DNA from: Paralvinella palmiformis
Taxonomy: Eukaryota; Annelida; Polychaeta; Terebellida; Alvinellidae
Direction of reading: 5' to 3'
NCBI GenBank assembly: GCA_025642065.1
Contig: JAODUP010001057.1
Coordinates: 56,450 to 120,449 of the forward strand
DNA: 64,000 bases
In this document: one piece after another, positions 11,540 to 23,342 of the stretch
How the letters are laid out: every line of letters starts with the position of its first letter
How positions within the stretch are numbered: position 1 is the stretch's first letter
Translations under genes and position numbers: made by a program
Notes under the pieces: model-generated
The model's database searches: none
Told to the model about the DNA's origin: nothing
What the model saw: only the letters and a program-made list of their open reading frames with translations

Positions 11540-13960
11540 GAGGCACCCCACCTGCAGTATAGCACAAGGGGTGTGTTTGATCCCTCATTAGCCAATCATA
11601 TACATAGATTTCCCGTATGCCAATGAACTGGATAAGTCTGCGAGAATAGAACAATGCAAATCCAGATAACAAAGACATGTTACCCTTTTCCTGTTTAATT
11701 GTAGTTATCAAGTTACTTACTTGGGTCTTCTAATTGATAAGGTATTCATCAAATAAACTCAACTCATCATGAAACTATACTCTATGTATATTACAAATAT
11801 CCATATATCACTCGCTCGTTAATCATTTTCAGCTTCAAACAATTTAAAATAATATTTTCAAACAGTATATTGATGCTCTATTTTGTTCTCATCTCGTCGA
11901 ATACAAAAACAGCCCGAACACTCAATCCAAAGAAATACATATTTAGTACTTTTAACCGATTCTTAATATCTTAATACTACCAGCATCTGAACTAAACGAA
12001 ACTTAGCCATAACTATGCTAGACTTGATTACCCTTCGGCGTAGGAATTGACATAAAGAACCGTTCACGAATCTAATTGGCGTAGAATGCAATACACCGGT
12101 TATGCATACGTTATGAATTTTGTGGTGATTTGCATATCACACAAATTTATGTTTTAGGGTGATAGACGGACAGCACTGACAGGTTATGGTCGATTAGAAA
12201 TAAATCATAAAAAGTGATTGCGTTTACTCATCGAAATAAGCACTAGAAGCTCAGATTATTACGTTGCAGTGACTCATGGCTGAACATTACTAACAAAGGT
12301 AACTAAATTTGAGTGTGAAGTTTTCAAGGTTTTCAAAGTTATTTGGTTAAAACTAAAATATTCCAGATCCTGAAGATAGGAAGAGGGAGTGTCCTGAATT
12401 ATGATCTACCTGAAACATTTGTCGGCCAGTGGGTAGCGTGATTGGCCATATATGCATAGGAGTTGGTTCAAATATCAGCTGGCTCATATCTATAGGGTGT
12501 TTCATCGTTTAGATCACGACCTTGCCGTTGAAGATTACTTTGCCGTGCGCACAAATATGGCTCTATCCAAAGGAATTCTGGTACTTGTGGGGTGTATCTG
12601 TGCTTTCTCCTGGCTTAAAACAAATACACCATTTAAATCACTGGCTTTATTATTTTTGTGGTTATAATATACTTAAGATCGAAGTTGAAGGTCCCGAAAT
12701 CTCTGACTCAAAACTTTCATTTAGATGTTTAGGTATGGTTATTACGCAGAGAACTACATCACTTCATCTTGTTCACTGTAGGTCATGTTAGACAACAGAA
12801 TTAAAGACATTTTTTTCCTCGGGCTAGGTTACAAGTATATAATATGCAACGTTCCATAATGGAAAAATTAAGTTTCAGTGGATTGAAGGGGAATTTGGGA
12901 CATTATTCTTGCGCACGTGCTAAACTTGTCTTCGTATCCATTTCCACTTTTTACCCGTCATCACACTATAGGAAAGGTAATGAATGACCTTCAAAATGTC
13001 AACTGCCGCCATATTTTTAATACGATAACTATTCGACAGATGGTGCTAGTTGTCTTTTTTATAGCAGAACCAAGTTTAAAACATTTAATCATCAGGCTGT
13101 TAGAAAAAGTGTAAGTTTAGTATAACTGGAAAATTGATGTTACTTATAGGCGACCAATTAAATAAAAGCGTTTGACATTTCTTTGAAGTAATCAACTAAC
13201 TTTGCTGATCAAAATGGTACGTTATGAGTTGTAGATTTCAAGGCATATGTTCATAAAATATTTGCTAAAATCTTTGTTATAATGTTTTTTCTTCTTCCAT
13301 GCTGAACCACTTAAATTAACTTATACCAATAATACGTCCGTGACCGTTGGGATTTCAACCAAATGCTCTAATTATTGATGGCCTAAATTTACACTGACAT
13401 ACAATGTCTCCTTTTACGGTATCCAGTCCAATATTGCCGAAACAGTTTTTGTCCTTGGAATCTAATGCTCCTTATTTACAAGAGTTTCGTCACTGACTGT
13501 AACTTTTAATATAAGATCGAAACTTCTATCTTATATAACATATCAATTTGTCACCTGGGTTTGTATTTTAGAAGAGTCCACATTTCATTTAATAGCATTC
13601 TACTATAGTTAAAACTTTACCTGCGTTCAGTCAATTAACAGCATACGTTTAAATATACTGTATAAATCATATTTTATTATGTCATATATACTAGACAACC
13701 ATATATTTTTCTTTAACATATCTGTAGTTTAAAATTGCTGAGAATTTACCTGCATTTTCTCAACTTACTAAACACCGATTATATTGTATTAATCAGATTA
13801 TTGAAAATGTACACGCACAATAAGAAATCGTGTGTTTTTGTGCTGCTATTGTTCTTAGTTTGTCTCCTGCTAATTGACTAGGAACAAAAACGAATTTCGG
13901 ATACATCCAATATGAATAGTAGTAATCAAGCCCGTTTATTTTGATGGAACTATTAAGCAT
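11540..13960. other. no recognisable gene; one very degraded SINE-like stretch
   Basis: A region near 12430-12560 retains the family-1 layout (gtagcgtgattggcc, then gtttcatcgttt and gtgcgcacaaatatgg) but is heavily mutated. Open frames of 60-90 codons around it have no domains. Confidence 0.45.
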
Positions 13961-13970
13961 TAACATATCC

Positions 13971-14507
13971 CGCCAATGATGTAATTTTATGTTTATGTTC
14001 CGCCAATGATGTTATTGTATTTTTATGTTCCACCAATGATGTTATTGTATTTTTATGTTCCGTCAATGATGTAATTTTATGTTTATGTTCCGCCAGCGAT
14101 GTTATTGTATATTTGTATGCCTCTAGTGATGTAATTTTATGTTCATTTTCCGATAGCGATGTTATTTCATGTTTATATTCCGCCAGACATACAATTTTAT
14201 GTTTATGTTCCGCCAATGATGTAATTTTATGTTTATGTTCCACCAGCGATGTTATTGTATATTTATATACCTCTAGTGATGTAATTTTATGTTTATGTTC
14301 CACCAATGATGTTATTGTATTTTTATGTTCCGCCAATGATGTTATTTTATGTTTATGTTCCGTCAATGATGTAATTTTATGTTTATGTTCCACCAGCGAT
14401 GTTATTGTATATTTATATACCTCTAGTGATGTAATTTTATGTTTATGTTCCACCAATGATGTTGTTTTGTTTAGGTTCCGTCAGTGATGTTAGTTTATGT
14501 TTATGTT
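13971..14507. repeat. 30-bp minisatellite, about 18 units, with 150-bp higher-order repeat
   Basis: The unit is close to cgccaatgatgtaattttat plus gtttatgttc. A marker variant (cctctagtgatg) recurs with 150-bp spacing (near 14121, 14271, 14421), showing five-unit higher-order copies. Because the unit is ten codons long, frames stay open on both strands (for example a 167-codon frame on minus). These are treated as artefacts. Confidence 0.95.
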
Positions 14508-14733
14508 TCCAGAACCAGCTGTTCAATTCGTTCACAAAATCTCTATTTATTAGAAACATTTATGGCAAATTTCGACGATTCTTTTCAGACACCGACTGAC
14601 ATCGTCTTTCATCTTCCTACCGCTGTTAGACACACACACACACGCACATACACACACGCACACGCACACGCACACACACCTAATGTACAGACATGCACTT
14701 GATAAAGGTTTCTTATAACCGAAACTAGTCGTG

Positions 14734-14975
14734 CTATTTTGGGCTGAGTGAAAATACTATTATTTCTGTTATTGTCGGAGGTATTAGAATTATTATCATA
14801 ATAGATGTTATATGTACTGATATATATGCTTTATTTCCTGTTATAGCTGCGTTATATATGTACTAATATATAAAATTTGTTTTCTATTTAGGTAGTAGTC
14901 GTTTGATCATAATTCTGTAAGAATTATAAACATCACGAAAACCTGAGCCCACGCCTTTATTATATGTAACATAAA
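14734..14975 (+). repeat. 242-bp dispersed repeat, copy 1, ending in (CA)n
   Basis: It runs from ctattttgggctgagtg to gtaacataaa and is nearly identical to 49945-50186, with only two base differences seen by eye (gatgtt/gatatt and atgctt/attctt). Both copies run directly into a CA tract. No coding capacity is seen. Confidence 0.85.
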
Positions 14976-15273
14976 ACACACACACACACACGCCGTAATT
15001 GCCTATTTTGATCTGTCGAGTTGCGTCAACGGTCAGAAAACTGGAAACAGATAAATTATTAGTTGAATATACCATCAGTGTAAATATAACAACCAAGAAT
15101 GACTTTGACGTGTGTTCTCTGTAATGCTGACGGGAAATATGTTATTATGATGGAAATGTATTAATTTTTATCTATCATATTGAATAAAAGTCGGATATCT
15201 AGGTGAAGGTAGTTAATGTTTTGATGGTATTTAGTTTGAATTAAATTTGGTTGTCTGCTATCTTATAATTCGA

Positions 15274-15614
15274 TACTACTACTATTGCTATTGTTGTTAC
15301 TACTACTACTACTACTACTACTATTGCTATTGCTCTTGCTACTACTACTACTACTATTGCTATTGTTACTACTACTACTACTACTGCTACTACTATTACT
15401 ATTGTTACTACTACTACTACTATTGCTATTGCTACTACTTCTACTACTACTACTATTGTTACTACTACTACTACTATTACTGCTGCTGCTGCTGCTGCTA
15501 CTATTACTGCTAATGGTAAATTAATAGATACTACTACTATTCCTACTGCTACTACTACTAATACAACAACTACTACTACCAATACTACTACTACTACTAA
15601 TACTATTGCTATTG

Positions 15615-15653
<39 letters not shown>

Positions 15654-15842
15654 TTGCTATTGTTACTACTACTACTACTACTATTACTGCTGCTGCTGCT
15701 GCTACTATTACTGCTAATGGTAAATTAATAGATACTACTACTATTCCTACTCCTACTAATACAACAACTACTACTACCAATACTATTACTACTACTGCTA
15801 CTACAACCACTACTATTACTACTGCTACTATTACTACTACGA
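15274..15842. repeat. (TAC/TTG/TGC)n trinucleotide array with internal duplication
   Basis: Long imperfect trinucleotide array. A segment around tgctaatggtaaattaatag (about 15508 and 15713) with its flanks occurs twice, so the array grew partly by segmental duplication. Poly-Leu, poly-Tyr and poly-Val frames here are artefacts. It lies just beyond the fucosyltransferase stop codon and may fall in its 3' UTR. Confidence 0.9.
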
Positions 15843-15896
15843 CTAATGTTGTTCAAAACTTCTCCCAGAATGTACATGTTCACCTGCCTCACTTAC

Positions 15897-16104
15897 TTAC
15901 TGACCCGATGTTGACTTTACTGACTCACCTTGAGGTCGTGTTTTCTCCAGATGTAGCACTTTGGGTACGTCTCTAGAGTAGATGCACCCAGCCACTTCCC
16001 ACCACTGATGAGGATCTAGATCATGCTCGTACTGATCCGGATCATCGTTGTTTAGCATCTCACACAGTTTACAGAAGCCCTCCTTCGTATGTTGACGTAT
16101 CACC
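15897..16104 (-). CDS. fucosyltransferase coding exon 4 (C-terminus)
   Basis: The acceptor is gacatttcag. It encodes VIRQHTKEGFCKLCEMLNN followed by an acidic stretch and QWWEVAGC, matching the Cys- and Trp-bearing tail of the family, and ends at TAA (15897-15899). A possible donor (CA/GTAAGT) overlaps the stop, so a further short exon in some transcripts cannot be excluded. Confidence 0.82.
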
Positions 16105-16569
16105 CTGAAATGTCTACAAACGCATCTTCGTGCTACTACTACTACTGATGATATTATTATTATTATTATTATTATTAAATTACGATCATCATCAACACCA
16201 CTGTAATGTGTTTAGCGTTGCCTTAATTAACCGAAATTGGTATAAGGTGTTTTATAATGAAAACAAAATACATTTTCAGTGCGTGTTTATTATGTTAGTT
16301 AGTTTGTTTGTTTTGCACTGATGGATATGGCACTGGTACAACGAATCACGCATCATGAATACATAACCTGGACGATTCATTATGGGACGGAATCCAGAGA
16401 TGCTACTTTTTGCTTTCGAAAACATGTGTATTGTCTCACCAGTCCATGTATATCTATCTGGGTTAATACTAATACCTGATATAGGGATCAGTCGATTAAA
16501 AAAATTAAAGGTAAACTTCTGTGTGTGTGTGAAGGCGTGAACTCGGCCTCTCGTATATATATATATATA

Positions 16570-16625
<56 letters not shown>

Positions 16626-16708
16626 GTGTGTGTGTTTGCATTTGTCATATTGATGTGTGTGTATGTGTGTGTATGTGTTCGTTATATATATATATATATA
16701 TATTTTTT

Positions 16709-16788
<80 letters not shown>

Positions 16789-19700
16789 GAGAGAGAGAGA
16801 GAGAGCTCAAATATTAACAATAAGCTAACAGGGAATTTGAATATCCCTTCAATGTAACTTCAACGTGGTCAAGCTAATTACAGGCGGTCATCAAGCACAG
16901 GTGGTATTTTATGTCAGGTTGCACTCAGACATGGGGTTAATTCCATTTGGTCAATTTCAATTCCACATCGAATCAATCAATTAAAACTTAATTCAAATTC
17001 CAAATTTACCACTTCAAATTCAAATTCCATTTTTTACCTTCTCTTTTTTACCTACTAATTTCTACCATAGGTAAGTACTCCGAAAACCTACCCCGAGAAC
17101 CTACTTGGAATACCTACTCCGAATAGTGTACATTCTAAGTAGGATTGTCATGGAAGAAATATTTCAAAAATTCAAAAATTAAATGGTAGATTAATTTGCG
17201 GATTTAATTATTTTGTAGCAAACTTCAATTCCAGTTGAAAATGTATAAATTCCAATTCCAATCCCATTTTTTTAAATAAGCAATTCCAATTCAGGAATTG
17301 AATTGACCCCATGTCTGGTTGTACTCTTTATAATCGAAGAGGGTCGACCAAATGAAGGAATCATCTTTTAATAATCCTTTCGACGGTTAGCCTCTCAAGT
17401 AAATCGTCATAGAAAAAAAAACCTTTTTGATTGGAGGTATTCCATATATTTGTCGTCGTTCTGATCCAGATACCGTAGGTATTGTGCCAGTGACTTTGGA
17501 GAGTAGAAGTCCCTGACATCTATGAAGGATTTTGGAGGCAGGTGAGCACTATAATTGCTAGCTCCGAGCACGATAGGCACCCAGTTATCTGTAAAGAGAA
17601 GACGATAGCTTAGTTTAAATAATATTTGTTCGATACATATATAAATAAGAATAAAATCCTAATAATATTTAAGTGAATTATTATTATCGTATTAACACTT
17701 TTCTGTATAGGGTATGCTAAACGTACCATAATTATTTAAGTGTTTAGTCATGTTACTGTAGTATAGAAAACGTAAGCACGTTCTTTCCATGTATGTTCCA
17801 CATCGCCACAACGAAATTAGGCTAACATTTAAAATTATTGCCTCGTACGTTATGTAATGGTATATATGTTATTGGAATAGACCGATCCAGGCGAAATGCG
17901 TTGCATCGGTTACCAACTGCAGTCTCGGGTTAGAACCAGCTATGGCGCCCACCGTTAATAGGGGATGGCAACTTTTCACTAACGGTAAATACTGGAAATC
18001 TTTCAGCAAATTAGTTCATATTACACGAAGACTGAGACTAGTATCTCAGCTGAACGATTGAGTCTTCCCAAAGGATTTAATACGATTTTTATCAAGATAC
18101 AACCCAATGATTGAGCAGATCTATCTTTCCAGATGAATGACACAGCTAAGCCTTCGTTATTCATGTTGACTCGTAGGGGATTTTTAGCATAGGTTTCAAT
18201 GTATTAATTAAATGATTTTTAAATTAAACTTTTAGTTGACTGTAAATTAATTTTTTAATGAAGACTTTTAAATATTTAATGTAGATATAAAGGGCAATTT
18301 GCAAGTTTTGGAAATATGCTTTTTACTTGTACTAGGAAACCAATCATATATGTATCTCTTATATACTATTAAATAATAACACCCTTGACATTTACACGTT
18401 CTAAACATTGCCTGAATAGCTGATTCAGAAAATAAAACAGTTCACTTTCAATACAAGATATCATACATAAATACCAATGTTACAGTAATAGGAATCACCT
18501 ATTGAATTATAATATATTTGATCATTGATCATTCACATCGTCATATCAGACGGAAAAGGTTCTACACAAAATAAGTTTGAACTAGACATGCCGGACCATG
18601 ACAGCCATGCCAATCGCGCTGAACGTTACTTAGTTTAGTGGCATATATCTATTGGATTAAGTCTATGCTATTCCTATCAAATGCAAAATTATGATCTGGA
18701 GATCACATACCCTTAATCTACTATTGATAAAATCCAAATATAGCTGGTAAATAGACTATGTACAGCGTTTCACTAAGACATTTATCGACCACTACACGCG
18801 TAAATCGCCATGCAGCACAGTCCTAGACTTCTAACCCGAGACCGTAGTGTGAAATTCAGCCGCATGGTGACGCCAGGGGTAAATGGATCGGTCTATTGTT
18901 ATGCATTACAGTAGATTTGAATTATTTGATGAGAAACATTGTTATAAAGTGGGTGACTGTTATTTTGTTAATTTCAGTTTTCAAGGTATTGCACCACCAA
19001 CCCATTGTGGGATTCAGAATCGCTTCACTGTTGCTGTCCATCTGCTGCAAAACGCTACTAAAAGGAAGCTACCCTTATGATACCCTTTCTTAAGTGTCAT
19101 TGACACTCACTCACTAACTCACTCACTCATACCATTGAAAAAAGTAGCATTACGGTAGGTTAAATTTGGGGAACTAGAGGTCGCTCCGAAGGCGAGATCG
19201 ATAGAAAGCTGTCCCGCAAACCACAAGGCTGTGGGTTTGAATCCCGATCATACGCCTCTGTTTGTGGGATTTTTCCTTAGGAAGTTATCCCTCGAACATA
19301 TGTTCTAAGTGATACCACAGCCAAAGCTAAACACCCCCCCCCAAAAAAACAAAAATATATATATATAAAACAAACAAACAAAACATTCTATACGAACTCT
19401 TCAGTGTTCTGAATGGCTTCTCGGTGATGTAATCCCGACAGTAGCTGTTCTCGAAGGCGAAATAGAACTTGTAACGGACGCTGAGCTCCTCGAAGCAGCC
19501 CATGCCGTCCGACGGACACGTGAGGTTGCCGCATTTTCCGTAAACATCGAAATCCATGCTGGCCGACAGCTCCTCGGCGTATTCGTTCCGGTGGCTGTGC
19601 GACTTCTGGCAGGCGGAGACCACCCAACAGGCCAGATCGGTCTTCTTCGCCATGATGTACGAAGCGTTCGGCGCAGCGGTGGGCGTACTGAGCCGCTCTA

Positions 19701-22700
19701 TTTTGTGTAGGGGCAGGTAGATGGTCGAGTCGGGACGATAGGTAATGGTGACGTTGAAGACGCCCCGTAGACCCGTCAGCGAGCTACGGCGGCCCTCTAG
19801 CGGCGGCTCGTGATTCCAGAACACGTACACCTGAATGATAAATAGTAAACTGGAATAGAAATACGCGATACATACATGCATACCCTGGCTGAAGATCACT
19901 TAAATACGCGAAATGTGGTACCTTCAATTGGAATCAACCCACTCAGCAGTACTACCGTGTGACTAAATTATTCAACCCCATCTGATCATCTGTTAACATT
20001 TACATCACAGTAACAATTTCTATAAAAAATCATTTTTAAAAGGCCATAGATAAAATTTATAAAAACCAACAACACAGCAACAATCCGAAACCATGAAGAT
20101 GTGGTCGAAAAGGAATTAGTTGATCAGTAAAAAGCCACCGGAGCGGCCCCCAAAATGGGTTTACTGCAAACATCTTAATATTCCCCGACATTAACTTTTT
20201 GACTTCTGTGAGATTTACTAATTGTGCTCCAATTTTACTGTCACATTGTGATATTTTCCTATTAGTTTCTATCAAAGCCTATGGAAATTCGGATCGAGCA
20301 CTGACAACTTTATTCGAGGGGCTGGTTGCATTCTGCTCATCGTGAAATATTAGTTTTCCTTCAGAGAAATAGAACGTGCAAGTGAAACGCTAACCCAGCA
20401 CATGTTATTTGAAGAAAATGTCATTAAAAAACTATTAACGTCTATGTATTGTTGCTGGGGAAGTGTCTCATATAATCTGGATACATATTAGCAATATTTG
20501 CCTCATGAGGTACCGCATCATCGTCTAAATGACAAGATTTTAATGGAAACCAAATGTGTTAAGTTCATCTATAGTGCTATATTTAAAGCGATGATAATCC
20601 ACTTTTACTACTATTTCTAATAAGATATTGTGCATAGAAAATTCACACTCCAGATGGACTAAAACCAATCTCATTTGTGGGCGTTTTTCGTTAAAAATTT
20701 CTTTTGCATATTTGGGAGTGATTTTGAAGATCGTGGAATTTTGGAATGGGTCCATCTTCATTTGGTTCAACAAAAATAATGCTTCAGTTTAAAACATTGG
20801 AGTCATTTATAACTGTTATTTTCACCAGCTGATGTTCAAGTTGGTTTACTGATCAGTGATCACCAGTTGACGTTCAAACTAGTTTACTGATCAGTGATCA
20901 CCAACTAATGTTCATGCTGGTTTCCTAATCAGTGATCGGCAGGTGATGTTCAGACTAGTTTACTGATCAGTGATCACCAGCTGATGTTCATGCTGGTTTC
21001 CTAATCAGTGATCGGCAGGTGATGTTCATGCTGGTTTCCTAATCAGTGATCGGCAGGTGATGTTCATGCTGGTTTCCTAATCAGTGATCGGCAGGTGATG
21101 TTCAAACTAGTTTACTGATTAGTGAACAAGTTGGTAACAAATGGAATAATGCCAATTCATTAAGAATGAATTTAATAGATTTCAATTTGAAGCCTAACGT
21201 AGTGTAAGTCTCAATTACGTCATTACCACGTCAATTACCACAAAACCTAGCCACTTTCTGATTAGCCAGTCTGTCACTCTTATACTGTTATAGGCCAAAG
21301 ATCATAAACGTTTATGACCTGATTAGACATATATAGTATATTTATTTCTAATGAACGTCACTTAATTACGTTAACCTGCTATATATTAATTTCTGTTTTA
21401 ACACATACGTAACAAATTTTACTTTCTAGCCTTCTGTCTTCGCTTTATTCAATAATAGTCTTATTCTAGCTGAATCATTAGGAAAGATGTGACCGAGCGT
21501 ATCGCATTTTTCAATTTTGTAACATACTAAAATTAGAAGTCACTGTGATTTTGCACAAATGACATCATACGTAAAATGACGTTATCGCACGAAATTCAGA
21601 AAGAAAAAAATTCAGGAGTGGATTTTGGTGATGATGATGATTGATGTTTACGGCCACTTTTGTGCACATGGTAGGCTAAATGGGCCGAGCGACCTCCAAA
21701 GGTAATGAAGCGAAGTCAAAGACTCCCGCCACGAAGGCGCCCCGGAGTGGGTTTTGGTATTTTAGAGTTAAAGAGTACAAGAAACAATACAAATATAGTG
21801 TCATATCAATATATTTTGTTATCTGCCACGAATAAATATTAAAAATACAAAAGTTTTTGTCTATCACCTTCAAATAGTTTCTTTGGATATTTTCAGACTA
21901 CTCTGACGTGGATATTATGTTATTAGAATGGTAGATATGATTAATTATAACAATCTGACATTTGGCGGAATTGTAATATTTTAAAACATTAATGACAATA
22001 CGGTGTGTGGATATTTATACCGTGCGTTTCAGATGCTTAGTAGCAACCAGGAAACCTATACGGCATCCTCATAAATATCCGGTACATCCATCTTCAATCG
22101 GCAATTTCCGCCATGCTTACGACTTGTCAAATTTATGTTGTGACGTCATCAATAATTGCGTGTTTTGATATACCCGTGTTTTAATTCTACCTCGACGGCT
22201 GAAATTGTGCTCAGTTGTATACGTGGCTTCAGTGCTTCGTGTGTTGCTGCACCGAACATGTGTTTAAATACTAATGTGTATGGTGGTCAGGTTTAAGTAT
22301 CCACGCGAACGCAAATAATATTTCTACCCATGAAAATCCTTTATGTATGCACAATATGCAAGCTATAGAAGGACTAATTGTCCTTATATGAACTATCTGA
22401 AAAGCAATAAGCTTCCAAAGAATTGTTTTAGCTCAAAATGAACTTCTGTGAAATGTCGGTGTTACTTTTGAGCAAATTTCAAATGTAATGAGGCGAAGTA
22501 AAGGATTTGAAATTAGGTGTTGGATGTCAGTGACCAACGATGTTAGCAGTTTAGCCATATATAAATCCTTGACCGCCTATGATCCTAGTCATTACGTGGA
22601 ATGCACAAGCTATTTATCTGTTTTTAGTATAATAATGTTAGAGAACGTTTGCCAACCCGCGAGAACCAAAACGTAGTTGGTTTACGAACAAAATGGTTTC

Positions 22701-23342
22701 CACTGACAGACAATAACATTACAAGTCATCGCTACATGTTCTGTTTGAAATATTTTGAAATATGCCCAAATAAGGAAATCGTAATTTTAAGACCCATCCT
22801 AATAATTGCTCTTGTCCGTTTCCTAATTATTATTATACATACAGTTTAGGTTTTTATGCGTGACCTGACCTACTTAGCGAACCCGTTCGTTCAGTAACAT
22901 GAACCCGACGAGCTACCGGACTTAGCCGAATGGTAGGCTGACTACATACCTGGCCCGGCTTACCACGTGCAGGAAGTAAGTCTCCCAGCGTCTGCGATTG
23001 GCCTAAGGTGGCCTGCATGTGAGCTATGTGAAAGACGACGGCGTCGGCGTTGGCCAGCTCGGCCCTGTCCGCCGTCGTTCTGCACTTCCCGGAACCTGGA
23101 CACTGCTGCCGAAATGGCATCTCGCCGAATCCGAACGCCCAGTCGCGACTCTTGTAGAGATCGGACCACAACAAAATGGTTTTCGTCGTTGCCGGCTTCG
23201 CCGTCTTCGCCGAGGGCGCTGGCTCCTCTTCGGTCGGGATCGATTCGTTGGTGTACGAGTTCCAGGCGCCGATGGAGAGTACTACCGTCGCCAGGAAGCA
23301 GGTGCTGTACGTAATCAGGGTTACCTTGATGCGCGGCAGCAT
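15897..23342 (-). CDS. alpha-1,3-fucosyltransferase, four coding exons, 399 aa
   Basis: A glycosyltransferase family 10 enzyme, expected to move fucose from GDP-fucose to GlcNAc on glycoproteins or glycolipids in the Golgi lumen. CDS exons are 23342-22950, 19830-19398, 17588-17423 and 16104-15897. They join in phases 0, 1 and 2, total 1200 nt including the stop, and give 399 aa, a normal family length. Seen: a short cytoplasmic tail, one membrane anchor at about residues 8-26, a stem, then a Cys-rich segment followed by DRAELANADAVVFH (acceptor-side domain). DVYGKCG lies at about 226-232 and the GDP-fucose signature FAFENS...DYITEK at 255-269, followed by WVPIVLGASNYS. Sequons include N32, N157, N186 and N233. 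The ATG follows an in-frame TAG 21 nt upstream and sits in GCCATGC. Which fucosyltransferase paralogue it is, and its acceptor, cannot be told. Intron donors 2 (GTTCGT) and 3 (GTTTTT) are weak but give the only family-like joins. Confidence 0.9.
16481..16620 (-). repeat. about 80-bp dispersed unit joined to (TA)n
   Basis: On the minus strand: a TA tract, then gagaggccgagttcacgcct, a short CA run, gtttaccttta and gactgatccctat. The same order (TA tract, gcccgagttcacgccctc, CA run, gtttaccttta, gactgatccctat) occurs at 49861-49948 on plus. The TA tract here spans about 16553-16620. Confidence 0.7.
16622..16804. repeat. (GT)n, (TA)n and (GA)n microsatellites
   Basis: Interrupted GT from 16622, TA near 16685-16702, a pure GT tract of about 70 bp (16709-16781), then GA to 16804. 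It lies in fucosyltransferase intron 3. Confidence 0.95.
16926..17317. mobile_element. hAT-like MITE, copy 1 (392 bp), in fucosyltransferase intron 3
   Basis: The ends are CAGACATGGGGTTAATTCC and, on the opposite strand, CAGACATGGGGTCAATTC. Flanking octamers are GTTGCACT (16918-16925) and GTTGTACT (17318-17325), 7 of 8 identical, an 8-bp duplication as in hAT. The interior is AT-rich and noncoding, with a ggtaagtactccg / tacttgg block shared with the copy at 39578. Confidence 0.85.
17423..17588 (-). CDS. fucosyltransferase coding exon 3 (C-terminal half of GDP-fucose site)
   Basis: It follows a ctctttacag acceptor. It encodes NNWVPIVLGASNYSAHLPP and then a segment reading FIDVRDFYSPKSLAQYLRYLD. 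The order VPIVLG, PP, FIDV-DF, SP-LA-YL is the conserved C-terminal block of family 10 fucosyltransferases. The exon ends at AAAAG/GTTTTT in phase 2. Reading on past that donor would add only about nine residues before a stop, and the next exon would be lost. Confidence 0.88.
17876..18897 (-). mobile_element. 1.0-kb TIR element, copy 1, in fucosyltransferase intron 2
   Basis: Both ends carry the perfect 13-bp inverted repeat AATAGACCGATCC. Similarity between the ends continues inward, including GTCTCGGGTTAGAA in both arms (about 50 bp from each end), so the TIR is long but imperfect. No transposase is seen. Flanks share only gttat. The copy at 28375-29514 lies in the opposite orientation. Confidence 0.8.
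19170..19325 (+). mobile_element. tRNA-derived SINE, family 5
   Basis: It has a head with a gggtttgaatcccgatcat B-box region, then ttccttaggaagttatccct and an end like gttctaagtgataccacagc before taaaca. Relatives lie at 26650, 26940 and (minus) 27640. Confidence 0.55.
19398..19830 (-). CDS. fucosyltransferase coding exon 2 (catalytic core)
   Basis: It encodes residues 132-275, from VYVFWNHEPP to TEKPFRTLK, after an attcag acceptor. It holds DVYGKCG, a Cys pair around NLTCPSDGMGC and the donor-binding FAFENSYCRDYITEK block, the strongest family signature in the window. The donor at AAGA/GTTCGT leaves one base, which the next exon completes to an Asn codon. The alternative GT a few bases further on would create a stop at the junction, so it was discarded. 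Confidence 0.9.
20823..21126. repeat. 38-bp minisatellite, 8 units, in fucosyltransferase intron 1
   Basis: Units such as caccagctgatgttcaagtt followed by ggtttactgatcagtgat fall into two variants (caccagctg.../cggcaggtg...) that partly alternate. Later units are more uniform, as in recent local expansion. Confidence 0.95.
21632..21725 (-). mobile_element. 5'-truncated SINE family 1
   Basis: Read on minus: gcttcattacctttggaggt, cggcccatttagcctaccat, then gtgcacaaaagtggccgtaa and a TCATCA tail. Confidence 0.7.
22950..23342 (-). CDS. fucosyltransferase coding exon 1 (anchor, stem, N-terminal domain)
   Basis: It encodes residues 1-131: the type II membrane anchor, a Pro/Ala/Lys/Thr-rich stem and the start of the N-terminal fucosyltransferase domain (WSDLYKSRDWAFGFGEMPF, then two Cys around GSGK). 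It ends at a good donor, CAG/GTATGT, after residues KPGQ, in phase 0. The GC-rich composition leaves several other frames open on both strands; those are shadows. Confidence 0.9.

Larger units (their letters stand above)
19831..22949 (-). other. fucosyltransferase intron 1
   Basis: This 3.1-kb intron holds an eight-copy 38-bp minisatellite (20823-21126) and a 5'-truncated SINE (21632-21725). The short open frames at 20057-20275 and 20540-20773 have no recognisable domain. Another stretch near 22480-22560 resembles a badly decayed SINE head. Nothing else is supported. Confidence 0.8.

Noticed and set aside
13953..14456. 167-codon minus frame of repeated decapeptides (SLAEHKHKIT-like)
   Set aside because: It is translation of the 30-bp minisatellite; the opposite strand is open too, and no splice or domain evidence exists.
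15241..15810. 189-codon poly-Val/Ile frame and poly-Leu/poly-Tyr frames
   Set aside because: These are translations of the trinucleotide array.
16575..16857. Thr-His and Cys-Val repeat frames
   Set aside because: They come from GT/CA and TA microsatellites; the same applies at 49628-49958 and 50095-50331.
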